From Spongiibacteraceae bacterium (GTDB lineage Bacteria; Pseudomonadota; Gammaproteobacteria; Pseudomonadales; Dasaniaceae), in contig JANQLG010000033.1 in NCBI GenBank assembly GCA_028280715.1, positions 186,001-250,000 on the forward strand: DNA of 64,000 nt, given 5' to 3'. Both the position numbers and the translations under genes were made by a program. The notes beneath the pieces were generated by a model. The model made no database searches, had not been told where the DNA came from, and saw only the letters and a list, made by a program, of their open reading frames with translations. Shown here piece by piece: positions 8,411-16,974 of this stretch (its first letter is position 1; each line of letters opens with the position of its first letter).

Positions 8411-9898
8411 TCAGGGTAACTGCCATTCGCAAATGGGTAATTCAGTTGCTTGTTGTTGACGATAAAATTGAAACATTTTTTTACAGGCTTGTTGGCGATT
8501 ATTTTTTGTTTCAAAATGTTTGAGTACTTGTCTTTGCCAGCGGGCTCCAGTCATTTTTTTACCGATGCGTTGTTCAATAGTAGCCAGGTAATAATTAATT
8601 TCTTTTTCCTCAATTCCCAGTGTAATTAAGCCGCGAGTAGCTACGGGCAACATAGCTTCGATTACTTCAACAATTGGCATTTCGATGGGTTGGTGTTTTT
8701 GTGGATTGGTCCAGATAATCGAGGCATCAAGACCACTTTGCGCGGCTCGATAAAAATTATATTCGGCAAAGCGAAAGGGCATAATGGCGAGAAAATCCTG
8801 TATGGATTCGCCGAGGCCAACGGCAACGCCAGCGGCAAAAGCCGCGTTGGCACACATGTCAATATTACTTGGACCTGCAGGCAGTGATCGCATTTCGATA
8901 CGGACGTGACCACCATCAGCAGAAGAGTACACAGGGCGGTTCCAGGGCCACGTAGTCCCCATATGAAGTGACAGTTCTTCCAGCTTGGGCACCTTGCCGC
9001 TATTCAGTCTTTCCATCGGGTTTTCCTTGGAAAGAATAGGAAAAATTGGAGGATAAAGTGCCACCGCTTCAGCAAATAATTCCCAGGCGTTTTCTCGCAC
9101 CCAGCCATTGCCAAATGAAACTCGTGAAGGCTTGCGCCAATCTACATCACTGTTACGAGAACGGCTATCTATCGACTGCTTGAACAGCGTAATTCGCGTT
9201 TCATCCCAAAGTAGTTTGTTAAGTAAAATCGGTGAATTTGCGGCTACTGCTACAGTCAGAGGCGTAATCAATTGAATAGCATTAAATATGTTGACGAATT
9301 GCTTGGGGTTCACCATTAAATGGAACTGAAAGGAGGTGTTAGCACCTTCGAGTCCCACGTGATTGCAGGATAATGCCAAGTCGTCCTCGCCCTGGATATT
9401 GATCTTGAATTCTTCGCCTCGCATTTTTAATAGGTGTTTTGATAATGCCCGGTAGCGTGGGATATCTGTCATATAAGCAGGCGATAAATGTTCCTCCATT
9501 AATGTGGGCAGAATGCCTATGGGAACAAGATCAGCATTGAACTCTGCGGCTAATTCGCGCAATGCTTTTTGATGCAGGAGCAGCTGTTGTTGTAACTGAC
9601 TAAAACTATTGGCACCAAGGTTAATGGGATCAAAATTGATTTCCAAATTAAACCGGTTGAGTTCAACGGTATAGCAGGAGTTTTTAGCGCGTTGAATAAT
9701 GTCCGTATTGAGCGGTAGTACGTCCCCGGCCTGATCAACAATATACATTTCAAGTTCGGCACCAATTTTTTGTGTCCCCAAACCAAAATTATCGCTCTGA
9801 ATTTGTTGCTTTAAGGCAGATAAGCACTCATACAACCTCGCGGAGAAGGCGGTGTATTCCTGTTCAGAGAAATCTTCTTGGTTAATACTAAGGCCCAT
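8411..9898 (-). CDS. Glutamate-cysteine-ligase-like carboxylate-amine ligase
   Basis: The protein belongs to the GCS2/YbdK-type carboxylate-amine ligase group: ATP-dependent enzymes that form an amide between a carboxylate and an amino compound. Seen in the sequence are the acidic metal-binding start IGAELEMYIVD (about residues 44-54), LEINFDP, a His-containing core (NTSFQFHLMVNP) and GGHVRIEMRSLPAGP, which matches the conserved RxE/R region. The 495-residue length exceeds YbdK (about 370) and is nearer to alphaproteobacterial/plant-type GshA. It is first in an operon with the AstE-like hydrolase. True glutathione synthesis is possible but not shown, since no gshB is in the window. Confidence 0.82.
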   Translation of the reverse strand: MGLSINQEDFSEQEYTAFSARLYECLSALKQQIQSDNFGLGTQKIGAELEMYIVDQAGDVLPLNTDIIQRAKNSCYTVELNRFNLEINFDPINLGANSFSQLQQQLLLHQKALRELAAEFNADLVPIGILPTLMEEHLSPAYMTDIPRYRALSKHLLKMRGEEFKINIQGEDDLALSCNHVGLEGANTSFQFHLMVNPKQFVNIFNAIQLITPLTVAVAANSPILLNKLLWDETRITLFKQSIDSRSRNSDVDWRKPSRVSFGNGWVRENAWELFAEAVALYPPIFPILSKENPMERLNSGKVPKLEELSLHMGTTWPWNRPVYSSADGGHVRIEMRSLPAGPSNIDMCANAAFAAGVAVGLGESIQDFLAIMPFRFAEYNFYRAAQSGLDASIIWTNPQKHQPIEMPIVEVIEAMLPVATRGLITLGIEEKEINYYLATIEQRIGKKMTGARWQRQVLKHFETKNNRQQACKKMFQFYRQQQATELPICEWQLP

Positions 9899-10051
9899 AT
9901 AGGTCCTCGAGATTGGCGCTGTTATGTTTAGTGTAGTTCAGTATTCGAAGTTGCCACGGAGTACTGAGGCGAGTTTTATTGGTGTTAATTATGCTTCTCA
10001 CTAGTTATGTTGGCTTTTTTTGAGAAATATTAAATAAAATATAAATGGTGC

Positions 10052-10079
10052 GTGACATAGTCCTTACAATAAACATAAT
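10052..10079 (+). promoter_or_regulatory. Possible sigma-70 promoter upstream of purU
   Basis: GTGACA (10052-10057), a 16-base spacer and CATAAT (10074-10079) lie 52 bases ahead of the purU GTG, within the AT-rich divergent gap 9899-10130. Both boxes match the consensus at five of six positions, but the spacer is one base short. This is an inference from sequence only. Confidence 0.35.
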
Positions 10080-10130
10080 AGATAACTTGATACATGATAT
10101 GGCTCAATAATTTTTTCTGGATTGTTAATC

Positions 10131-10997
10131 GTGCTCGAATCTACAGAACCAACCTACCGACTTGTTACCTGCTGCCCAGATAAAGTTGGGATCGTTGCTG
10201 AAGTTAGCCAATTTGTCGCAGATATGGGTGGATGGCTGACAGAGGCTAATTACCACTCTGATCCTGATAGTGGTTGGTTCTTTATGCGCAATGAAATAAA
10301 GGCGAGTAGTCTGTCGGTATCGTTGGATGAGTTTAGGAACCGCTTTTCTCAATTAGCAGCGGAGTTTCAAATGGAGTGGCATATACGCGATTCAAGTAAA
10401 CCGCAGAAGGTTGTAATCTTAGCCAGCCATGCCTCTCATTGCTTGGCAGATCTATTACATCGTTGGCATAGCAAAGAATTATTTTGTGAAATTCCCTGTG
10501 TTATTTCCAATCATGAGAATCTTCGCAGTATGGTCGAGTGGCACGGTATTCCTTTTCACCATGTGCCCGTTCCCAAAGAAAACAAAGCCGAAGCTTTCAA
10601 TAAAATGACGGAAATCATAGAGCGTCATAATGCGGAGACAATCGTTTTGGCCAGGTATATGCAAATTATTCCCCCTGCGCTTTGCCAACAATATCCTAAT
10701 CAGTTGATCAATATTCACCATAGCTTTTTGCCGTCTTTCGTGGGGGCAAACCCTTACCAGAAGGCCTATGATCGGGGGGTTAAATTAATCGGTGCCACCA
10801 GTCATTATGTTACTGAGGCCTTGGATGAAGGGCCAATTATTGAGCAGGATGTTATCCGTGTTGGTCATCGTCAGGATAAAGATGACCTTGTACGCTTGGG
10901 TAAAGATGTCGAGAAGTCTGTTTTAGCCAGAGCCTTACGCAATCATCTTGAAGACAGGGTCATTGTACATGGCAATAAGACGGTGGTTTTTGATTAG
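10131..10997 (+). CDS. purU: Formyltetrahydrofolate deformylase
   Basis: PurU hydrolyses 10-formyltetrahydrofolate to formate and tetrahydrofolate, supplying formate for PurT and balancing one-carbon pools. An N-terminal ACT domain (YRLVTCCPDKVGIVAEVSQF) is followed by a formyltransferase domain with the catalytic pattern Asn/His/Asp: INIHHSFLPSF and, further on, GATSHYVTEALDEGPIIEQD. Length (about 288 residues) is normal. The reading frame also has an upstream TTG at 10122. I prefer GTG 10131 because it gives the usual N-terminal length, although neither start has a good Shine-Dalgarno. gcvR, another one-carbon gene, lies 750 bases downstream. Confidence 0.95.
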   Translation: MLESTEPTYRLVTCCPDKVGIVAEVSQFVADMGGWLTEANYHSDPDSGWFFMRNEIKASSLSVSLDEFRNRFSQLAAEFQMEWHIRDSSKPQKVVILASHASHCLADLLHRWHSKELFCEIPCVISNHENLRSMVEWHGIPFHHVPVPKENKAEAFNKMTEIIERHNAETIVLARYMQIIPPALCQQYPNQLINIHHSFLPSFVGANPYQKAYDRGVKLIGATSHYVTEALDEGPIIEQDVIRVGHRQDKDDLVRLGKDVEKSVLARALRNHLEDRVIVHGNKTVVFD

Positions 10998-11081
10998 TCA
11001 GTAGCTGTCATCCTCTTGCTAAATTGTCTATGATGCACGGCCAATAAGTGGCTATTTGATATGTGAAGTGTTGGAACCTCT

Positions 11082-11513
11082 ATGAATCAAGAATCAGTAG
11101 TTTACGGTTGTATCAAGGATGTCGTTTATACTTCTGAAGGTAGTGATTTAAATACTCATCGTGAACACAATAAACGAGTGATGCAATCGCTGCCGAGTAT
11201 TGAAGATTGGCCCTTGATTAGCCGTGAAATGTTTTCAGCACCTGTTCAATTTACTGCATTGGATGATGTTCATACTGATGTAGTTCACTTTGGCATTTCC
11301 TATAAAGCGGTTGAACATGAGTGGCAATCCTGGCTCAATAAATTTGAAGATATGTTGAAACAGATGTATTGGGTATCTGCAGTGGTGCATTTGGAAACAG
11401 AATATAGCGGTACTCATACATTTACCTGGGATGCTGAAGATGACTTGCACGAGCCATCGGTGGGAGAACTTAGTGTTCGTTGCGAGTGGAGTAGGGAAGC
11501 TGTTGGCTTTTAA
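11082..11513 (+). CDS. Hypothetical protein, 143 residues
   Basis: I do not recognise a family. The product is soluble and acidic, with no signal peptide or membrane segment, and is rich in Trp, His and Glu (HEWQSWLNKFEDMLKQMYW; TFTWDAEDDLHEP). It starts at ATG 11082 and ends 6 bases before the next small gene, so the two are likely cotranscribed. The frame is uninterrupted and codon use is like its neighbours, so it is probably a real gene. The alternating hydrophobic pattern in residues 52-110 suggests a compact alpha/beta fold. Function unknown. Confidence 0.7.
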   Translation: MNQESVVYGCIKDVVYTSEGSDLNTHREHNKRVMQSLPSIEDWPLISREMFSAPVQFTALDDVHTDVVHFGISYKAVEHEWQSWLNKFEDMLKQMYWVSAVVHLETEYSGTHTFTWDAEDDLHEPSVGELSVRCEWSREAVGF

Positions 11514-11519
11514 CTCGTT

Positions 11520-11744
11520 ATGATCATTAAGCTGTATAAAAATCGCTATTTTCGCACTATTTTCCTCGCGCTATTTGCAACCGCTACTTTTGTTGGCTCA
11601 GCAATTTTTATATTTGATGTTGAAGCGAAAGTAATGCTGCAGTTTTTCCTTGCCAGTGTTTTAGGTGTGGGAATATTGATGCTTGCTGCTTTCTTGTTTA
11701 CTGCCATCAGAGTATTGCTACGCAAGTGGCTTAATGGCAATTAA
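11520..11744 (+). CDS. Small membrane protein, 74 residues
   Basis: Two hydrophobic helices are evident (about residues 13-31, TIFLALFATATFVGSAIFI, and 38-64, VMLQFFLASVLGVGILMLAAF), flanked by basic ends (KLYKNRYFR; RKWLNGN). It is therefore a small two-pass inner-membrane protein with both ends probably cytoplasmic. It follows the 143-residue gene by 6 bases. Its TAA shares four bases (TTAA) with the stop of the convergent gcvR. No family recognised. Confidence 0.65.
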   Translation: MIIKLYKNRYFRTIFLALFATATFVGSAIFIFDVEAKVMLQFFLASVLGVGILMLAAFLFTAIRVLLRKWLNGN

Positions 11745-12259
11745 TCCTCCGTCGTAATATCCACATCCAGCTCGTTGGCTATCTCCTCCAGTTTTTCATT
11801 CAGTTCGTTAAGGTTGAGCCCTGGTGGAATTTGCACTTCGGCCGTTGCCACAAAAAGCGGGTCAGCGGTCATAGGCGCGCTGGTGACATTGGTATTCATT
11901 TCGCAGACATTGATTTGTAGCTGCGCCAAGGCATGGGTCAGCTCTTTCACAATGCCAGGTCTGTCATTACCCAACAGGTTAATATTTAAGCGTTTATGGT
12001 GTTCTACGGCAGGGATTTCTATATCTGATCGGAAAGTGATGTTTAAATCACCATCGGATAAGTTAGCTAGCGCCTGTTTAAGTGTGTCAGCCTGGTCTGT
12101 TGCGACCTGTACGCGTGTGATGCCGGCAAAATTCCCTGCCAATTGGCTCATGCGACTTTCCAGCCAGTTGCCTCCGTGTTCAGAGACTGTGTTCGATAGT
12201 TTTTCTATTAAGCCAGGCTTATCTGCGCCAATAAAAGTGAATACAATAGTGCTGTTCAA
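11741..12259 (-). CDS. gcvR: Glycine cleavage system regulator GcvR (ACT-domain protein)
   Basis: GcvR is an ACT-domain protein that senses glycine and antagonises the activator GcvA at gcvTHP. The 172-residue protein contains two ACT domains: residues 1-80 (FTFIGADKPGLIEKLSNTV, with the GxDxPG turn) and residues 88-172 (LNINLLGNDRPGIVKELTHAL). The segment EMNTNVTSAPMTADPLF between strands of domain two is typical of GcvR-like proteins. No gcv genes lie nearby, so its target is encoded elsewhere. Length fits. The exact regulatory partner is inferred from family knowledge. Confidence 0.87.
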   Translation of the reverse strand: MNSTIVFTFIGADKPGLIEKLSNTVSEHGGNWLESRMSQLAGNFAGITRVQVATDQADTLKQALANLSDGDLNITFRSDIEIPAVEHHKRLNINLLGNDRPGIVKELTHALAQLQINVCEMNTNVTSAPMTADPLFVATAEVQIPPGLNLNELNEKLEEIANELDVDITTED

Positions 12260-12341
12260 AATTTAATCCCCAACAAAATAACGCTATGGATAATGAGTAT
12301 AGTCTGTTAATGCTTGGCGCGATGCTTCAGGAGATATTGTT

Positions 12342-12650
12342 ATGAAAATTATCGTTGATTTCTGCCTGATTCCTCTGGGAGTTGGTACATCACTTTCACC
12401 TTATATTGCGGAATGTCAGCGCATTTTAGAGCACTTGGGATTAAAGCATGAGTTGCATGCTTACGGCACTAACATTGAGGGTGAATGGGAAGCGGTGATG
12501 GATGCAATCAAACGTTGCCATGTGAGAATACATGAAATGGGTGCACCCAGAATAACCACTACCATTAAGCTGGGCTCTAGAGTCGATCAAGACCAGTCTA
12601 TGGAGGATAAGGTCAACAGTGTAGAATCGCTGTTAAATTCTCAACAGTAG
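12342..12650 (+). CDS. MTH1187/YqgV family thiamine-binding protein
   Basis: Small single-domain proteins of this family bind thiamine or related pyrimidines and may carry it in the cytoplasm or with ECF/ABC uptake systems. The 102-residue protein shows the family core: DFCLIPLGVGTSLSPYIAE at the start, HAYGTNIEGEWEAVMDAIK in the middle and TTIKLGSRVD near the end. It begins at ATG 12342 after a GGAGA-type Shine-Dalgarno (caggagatattgtt). The YheU gene follows directly. I see no TPP riboswitch upstream. Confidence 0.9.
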   Translation: MKIIVDFCLIPLGVGTSLSPYIAECQRILEHLGLKHELHAYGTNIEGEWEAVMDAIKRCHVRIHEMGAPRITTTIKLGSRVDQDQSMEDKVNSVESLLNSQQ

Positions 12651-12660
12651 AAGGTTGGTT

Positions 12661-12876
12661 TTGAACGACTATCTTGAAATCCCACTTGAGAGACTTGCCC
12701 CGGAACTTCTACAGGCCATCATCGAAGAATATGTGACGCGAGAGGGTACTGATTATGGTCACCAGGAGTATAGCCTTGAAGAAAAAGTGGGGCAGGTTAA
12801 AAAACAGCTAGAGTGTGGGGATGCGGTGATAGCTTATGATGCATTGTCGGAAAGTTGTACGTTAATCGTCAAATAA
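12661..12876 (+). CDS. YheU family protein
   Basis: A short conserved gammaproteobacterial protein of unknown role. The signature VTREGTDYGHQEYSLEEKV followed by QLECGDAVI matches E. coli YheU across most of its length. Two in-frame TTG codons are available, at 12655 and 12661. The Shine-Dalgarno AAGG at 12651-12654 lies 6 bases from the second, so I chose TTG 12661, giving 71 residues starting LNDYLEIP. The gene is just after the thiamine-binding protein gene and is probably cotranscribed with it. Confidence 0.88.
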   Translation: MNDYLEIPLERLAPELLQAIIEEYVTREGTDYGHQEYSLEEKVGQVKKQLECGDAVIAYDALSESCTLIVK

Positions 12877-12884
12877 CTTCGGCT

Positions 12885-13268
12885 CTAAGCATTATGATCA
12901 TCGACTAATGAGGTTGCTGCTGGCGACAGTTCGCCTATAAATTGTTGGCAATAGATTAGCCAGTCCAGCAGTGTTTGGTGCGTTTCAATTAATTCTTTTT
13001 TGGCAATGCTCTTATCTTCTGCCATTTCATGAGAGATTGCAGCTAGAGCCGTTATGATTTCGCTGGCCAGTTCAGCGTTGACTGCGACAATGATGGTTTT
13101 TTCGTCGCGTAATTCTTCAGCGGTTGTATTTTTACTGGCGTAGAGGTTTTGTACTTCCAGGGCAAGACTGGGGTAATGATGTCGCAACAATTTAAAGGTG
13201 TGCTGAAGGTTGTTCAGGCTGAATAAATCTGCATTATTATCAGTATTCAGCTCTGGATCATCATTCAT
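12885..13268 (-). CDS. Hypothetical protein, 127 residues
   Basis: No family recognised. The protein is acidic and predicted to be all-helical (HTFKLLRHHYPSLALEVQNLY; EIITALAAISHEMAED; TLLDWLIYCQQFIGEL), with an Asn/Asp-rich N-terminus and no membrane segment. It is convergent with the YheU gene (8 bases between stops) and divergent from tusA, with which it shares a 112-base upstream gap. The frame is intact and codon use is normal. Function unknown. Confidence 0.6.
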   Translation of the reverse strand: MNDDPELNTDNNADLFSLNNLQHTFKLLRHHYPSLALEVQNLYASKNTTAEELRDEKTIIVAVNAELASEIITALAAISHEMAEDKSIAKKELIETHQTLLDWLIYCQQFIGELSPAATSLVDDHNA

Positions 13269-13380
13269 GGCTGCGTCCTAACAGATGTTTCACTTGAATA
13301 ATCCCGACCTTGATGGAAAATATTACTATAACCACAGAGTTGGACCAAAATAACGGTAAGAGTTAGTTGGAAATTGTTGC

Positions 13381-13614
13381 ATGACTCATGAAGTAAAAGA
13401 CATCCTCGATACCACTGGTTTGTTTTGCCCAGAGCCAGTGATGATGCTACACGGAAAAATAAGGGAAGTTGAATCCGGTGAAATCATAAAAGTCATCGCA
13501 ACAGATCCTTCAACACAGCGGGATATCCCCAAATTTTGTACCTTTCTGGGGCATACGTTGCTGGAGCAGAAAGAGAGTAATGACAATTATCTTTATTACA
13601 TTCAGAAAAAATAG
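13381..13614 (+). CDS. tusA: TusA family sulfurtransferase
   Basis: TusA accepts persulfide sulfur from IscS and passes it through TusBCD/E to MnmA for the 2-thiouridine of tRNA wobble positions. The 77-residue protein has the signature [19 protein letters not shown], with the persulfide-carrying Cys in CPEPVM near residue 17. The second half ([19 protein letters not shown]) is the usual SirA/TusA two-layer fold. The gene stands alone here. Other SirA-like sulfur carriers share the motif, but length and sequence fit TusA well. Confidence 0.9.
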   Translation: MTHEVKDILDTTGLFCPEPVMMLHGKIREVESGEIIKVIATDPSTQRDIPKFCTFLGHTLLEQKESNDNYLYYIQKK

Positions 13615-13673
13615 TCATTACTCTGCTTAATGGTTAGTGATCACCCAATCTACCCTTGTACGTACACAATCAA

Positions 13674-14369
13674 TTATTCAAATAAAAGAGCAATCGCTTC
13701 CAGTGCAGCTGGATCTTTTGATTTTATTTGATTGGCAATTTGATGTTGAAAAAAATACCTGAAATGCGGATCTTCCTCTGCGGGATAAAGGCAAGGATCT
13801 CCCGGTAAAACCGGTGTAACATCAACCGCATCATCATTGATCAACATGGCTTGAATATGGCCATTGTTCTGTAATCTCCAGCTTAACACCTCAGTTAGCA
13901 CCAATTTGCTGTCATCGATATTTAGCATGGCATGTGTGCCTATGGTGTCTGGAATTTCCTGAATGATGGCATCTTCAGGTAATTGATTGTCATCGAAATA
14001 ACTGACTGCTGTTTCCAGTTCGCTCACCTTATGGGCTGGAGGATGATAAAAAATACGTTCTGAAAGAGGATGGAAATAGCCTTCAAACTGGCCGTAAAAG
14101 GGGTCTTCAAGCTCATCACAAGGTAATATGCGATTTAGCCATGGGACCAGACCGACAATGTCACCATTGGCTCGAATTCCCCAACAGAGAATTTTCATGG
14201 TATAGAGTTTGTCTGGATTGGTTTTTGACGTGGAGTACAGCATGCATATGCCGTCATATTCTGGTGCTAGGCGTACGATACGTTCTTGGTTAAGTAGATT
14301 GAGGGTTTTACGGGAAAAAAGGTCTACGACATTACCGCTGTTGCGGCGGTTAAGAGTTGAGGTGCTCAT
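13674..14369 (-). CDS. Conserved-looking hypothetical protein, 231 residues
   Basis: I do not recognise the family. It is a soluble protein with a basic N-terminal 30 residues and a possible two-part internal similarity: residues 60-80 (MKILCWGIRANGDIVGLVPWL) and residues 160-185 (LTEVLSWRLQNNGHIQAML) share the pattern xWxxxxNGxIxxxx. This suggests a duplicated beta-rich module. The segment ILPCDELEDPFYGQFEGYFHP is rich in acidic and aromatic residues. Its 5' flank, 14370-14676, is a long gap shared divergently with the cyclotransferase gene. Function unknown. Confidence 0.65.
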   Translation of the reverse strand: MSTSTLNRRNSGNVVDLFSRKTLNLLNQERIVRLAPEYDGICMLYSTSKTNPDKLYTMKILCWGIRANGDIVGLVPWLNRILPCDELEDPFYGQFEGYFHPLSERIFYHPPAHKVSELETAVSYFDDNQLPEDAIIQEIPDTIGTHAMLNIDDSKLVLTEVLSWRLQNNGHIQAMLINDDAVDVTPVLPGDPCLYPAEEDPHFRYFFQHQIANQIKSKDPAALEAIALLFE

Positions 14370-14676
14370 GGCGGGTACCTCCCTTTATGTAGGCGTTGGT
14401 TGCCACAGTCAATCAACGAGGTGCAGCTAAGACTGCGGATACATTTATAGTTATCGAAAGCGTTCGGTATCTAGAAAACGTGTATCTTGTTAGCAATGAC
14501 CTATTTTCAGTATAGAACCTCGAAACCCATTCTGCTAGCCTCGAGGGCAATAGCAGATTAAAATTCCTTTAAATATTTATTTAAATATCAGTGGGTTGGG
14601 TAGTGACTTGGGTAGTTGTGGGCAGCTGTGGATAGTTATGGGCGTTTGTGGATAGTCGGTTAGGATCAGATATTAG
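14370..14676. other. Divergent intergenic gap with G-rich, DnaA-box-like repeats
   Basis: No gene is apparent in these 307 bases. The part nearest the cyclotransferase gene (14587-14666) is strongly G-biased. It holds four GGG runs at 14593, 14598, 14610 and 14620, and two copies of TGTGGATAG at 14627-14635 and 14647-14655, exactly 20 bases apart. TGTGGATAG differs from the DnaA box TGTGGATAA at the last base. The first 200 bases are AT-rich and featureless to me. Confidence 0.6.
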
Positions 14677-15180
14677 ATGGTTAAGCATTATTTTGCCTAT
14701 GGTAGCAATATGAACCCTGAACGCATGAAGGCGAGGGGACTGGAAACCGTTGCCATAACTGCCGGTAAACTTAAGGGATTTCGCCTTACTTTCAATAAAC
14801 GAGCTCATAATCAGCATAATGTTGCCTATGCCAATGTTAGTTATGCCTCGTCGGCCAGTGTTGAGGGTGTGTTATATCAATTGCGTAATGCGAGGGATAT
14901 TTCCGTGATGGATGGCTTCGAAGGAACGCCATTTCGCTACAGTCGTGATGTCTTTCCAATTGAAACAATCGATGGAACTATTAATGCATGGGTTTACGTG
15001 GCTAACAGAGCTATGTTGCAGGAGGGTTTGTTACCAGAACAGCGTTACCTACAGCATCTGTTAAAGGGCAAGCCCTGGTTAAGTGAAGAATACTATCAGC
15101 AACTCGTAGTACAGCCTTGTAAACCCTCTGATAAGGCTGCCTTATTGCCAAAAAGTGAGCATTTAAAATTCAATGCTTAA
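14677..15180 (+). CDS. Gamma-glutamylcyclotransferase family protein
   Basis: GGCT-fold enzymes cyclise gamma-glutamyl groups to 5-oxoproline, or act on related gamma-glutamylamines. The N-terminal motif YFAYGSNMNPERM contains the YGSN substrate-binding loop. The acidic segment VMDGFEGTPFRYSRD carries the conserved catalytic Glu in the DGFEG context. The 167-residue length fits. It overlaps the start of epmC by 8 bases, so the two are cotranscribed. The carboxylate-amine ligase at 8411-9898 could make gamma-glutamyl compounds, but a link is speculative. Confidence 0.88.
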   Translation: MVKHYFAYGSNMNPERMKARGLETVAITAGKLKGFRLTFNKRAHNQHNVAYANVSYASSASVEGVLYQLRNARDISVMDGFEGTPFRYSRDVFPIETIDGTINAWVYVANRAMLQEGLLPEQRYLQHLLKGKPWLSEEYYQQLVVQPCKPSDKAALLPKSEHLKFNA

Positions 15181-15760
15181 TGTCGTATCTGCACCAATTA
15201 ATTCTTCTGATGCTAACCTTCAAAATCTGAACGTTGAGGATTTAATTAATATCTTTAATGGACTTTTTTCCAGTACAGAAAATACACGGTTGGTACGGGG
15301 TGATGATGAACCGATTTATTTACCCGCCAATGAAAATTATCCGTTTTCTCAAATTATCTTTGCTCATGGCTTTTATGCCAGCGCTCTGCATGAGATAGCC
15401 CATTGGTGCATTGCGGGAGAACAGCGTCGGCAATTAATTGATTACGGCTATTGGTATGCACCGGATGGTCGCAGTAAAGAACAACAGCAAGTGTTTGAAC
15501 AGGTGGAAGTGAAACCACAGGCGCTGGAATGGGTTTTGTCCAAGGCCTGCAATAAACCATTCAGGGTTAGTGTTGATAACCTCAATGGTGAAGTGACTGA
15601 TTCAATGCCTTTTAAAAAAGCCGTTTACCACCAGGTTTTGCGCTACTGTGAACAGGGGTTACCAGAACGCGCTCGATTATTATTTTTGGACTTATCTGAT
15701 TTTTATGCAACTCCATGGGAACTATCAGTGCATAACTTCTCATTGCAGGAGCTGGGCTAA
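15173..15760 (+). CDS. epmC: Elongation factor P hydroxylase EpmC
   Basis: EpmC hydroxylates the beta-lysylated lysine of elongation factor P, the last step after EpmB (lysine 2,3-aminomutase) and EpmA. The 195-residue protein carries the HExxH-type motif in SALHEIAHWCIAGEQRR (about residues 64-80), which is the family signature, and the typical core YGYWYAPDGRSKEQQQ. The C-terminal PERARLLFLDLSDFY also fits. The start overlaps the upstream gene, and pdxB follows with its ATG directly after the stop. epmA and epmB are not in the window. Confidence 0.93.
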   Translation: MLNVVSAPINSSDANLQNLNVEDLINIFNGLFSSTENTRLVRGDDEPIYLPANENYPFSQIIFAHGFYASALHEIAHWCIAGEQRRQLIDYGYWYAPDGRSKEQQQVFEQVEVKPQALEWVLSKACNKPFRVSVDNLNGEVTDSMPFKKAVYHQVLRYCEQGLPERARLLFLDLSDFYATPWELSVHNFSLQELG

Positions 15761-16909
15761 ATGAATCAATTAACCATAGTTGCTGATGTCAATATTCCTT
15801 CAGTTGATAAGGCATTTTCTACTATTGGTAAAGTGACATTGGTCGATGGCCGTAAACTTACCAGCGAACAATTATTGTCGGCTGACGTTTTATTAGTGAG
15901 GTCTGTTACCAGAGTCAATGAAGAGCTGTTAGCGGGCACGCCAGTCAAATTTGTCGCCACTGCAACCATCGGTATCGACCATTTAGATATTGAGTATCTT
16001 GAGGCCTCGGGTATACAGTGGGCCAGTGCACCAGGTTGTAACGCAAACTCAGTAGTTGACTATGTTCTCAGTGTATTTTGCCGCTTCGATGGAGTGTTAG
16101 GGCATGCGCTGGCAGGTGCCGTTGTTGGCATCATTGGCATGGGCAATGTTGGTAGTCGCCTTTACCAACGATTGCAGGCAATGGGTATACAGTGCATCGC
16201 TTATGACCCATTGATAGAACAAAATCGTTATCCTGTTCTTACAAACCTAGAAAGCGTCTTGAAAGCTGATATCCTGTGTTTGCATACGCCACTGACCATA
16301 TCTGGCAATTATCCAACCTATCATATGATTGGTGAAGAGCAGCTTGAGCAACTTGCTACAGGAACGGTATTGATTAATGCTGGCCGAGGTGAGGTTGTTG
16401 ATAATCAGGCGTTGTTGGCAGTGTTACAACGGCGCCATGACCTCTGTGTAGCTCTGGATGTTTGGGAAAATGAACCGAACATTAATATCGAATTGATGAA
16501 GCGCATTGATATTGCTACACCACATATTGCAGGCTACAGCCTTGATGGCAAGTTAGCAGGGCTGGAAATGATCTATCGATCCTGCTGCGAATATTTGCGG
16601 ATAGACTCTAAGATAAACTTATCTGATTTTTCTGATAGTGCCGTAAAGGAGTTTGCCGTTGAATATAAGGATAAAGTGGCAAATTTACGCAGTGCTGTAT
16701 TGAAATGTTATGACGTTGCTAGAGACGACCAGTTACTAAGAGGTGCTCTTTTGCATTGCTCAGATAGTGAACGAGCAGCGTTATTTGATCAACTGCGTAA
16801 AAATTACCCTGAGAGAAGAGAGTTTCATCGTTACCGTATTAGCAATGCTGATGAGCTTAATACTGAGGATTTTAACTTGTTTAAAGCGATCGGCTTTCTT
16901 TGTTCTTAA
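15761..16909 (+). CDS. pdxB: 4-phosphoerythronate dehydrogenase PdxB
   Basis: PdxB oxidises 4-phospho-D-erythronate in the DXP-dependent pathway to pyridoxal 5'-phosphate. The 382-residue protein has the D-2-hydroxyacid dehydrogenase fold: Rossmann motif VVGIIGMGNVGSRL (about residues 121-134), catalytic Arg in NAGRGEVVDN, Glu in WENEPN and His in ATPHIAGYSLDG. A C-terminal PdxB-specific dimerisation domain (about residues 285-382) distinguishes it from SerA. The first codon follows the epmC stop with no gap, so the three genes 14677-16909 form one unit. Confidence 0.95.
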   Translation: MNQLTIVADVNIPSVDKAFSTIGKVTLVDGRKLTSEQLLSADVLLVRSVTRVNEELLAGTPVKFVATATIGIDHLDIEYLEASGIQWASAPGCNANSVVDYVLSVFCRFDGVLGHALAGAVVGIIGMGNVGSRLYQRLQAMGIQCIAYDPLIEQNRYPVLTNLESVLKADILCLHTPLTISGNYPTYHMIGEEQLEQLATGTVLINAGRGEVVDNQALLAVLQRRHDLCVALDVWENEPNINIELMKRIDIATPHIAGYSLDGKLAGLEMIYRSCCEYLRIDSKINLSDFSDSAVKEFAVEYKDKVANLRSAVLKCYDVARDDQLLRGALLHCSDSERAALFDQLRKNYPERREFHRYRISNADELNTEDFNLFKAIGFLCS

Positions 16910-16974
16910 GTTCAATTCCAAAAAATAAATAATATTTCTGTTATGAAGTTGCCATTTTCAAGAGTTAGAGCGTC

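Noticed and set aside
12260-12341. TPP riboswitch before the thiamine-binding protein gene
   Set aside because: The gap is only 82 bases and I see none of the conserved THI-box segments.
14627-14655. Two TGTGGATAG boxes as a replication origin
   Set aside because: No dnaA, dnaN or gidA is nearby and only two degenerate boxes are seen. A chromosomal origin is not supported.
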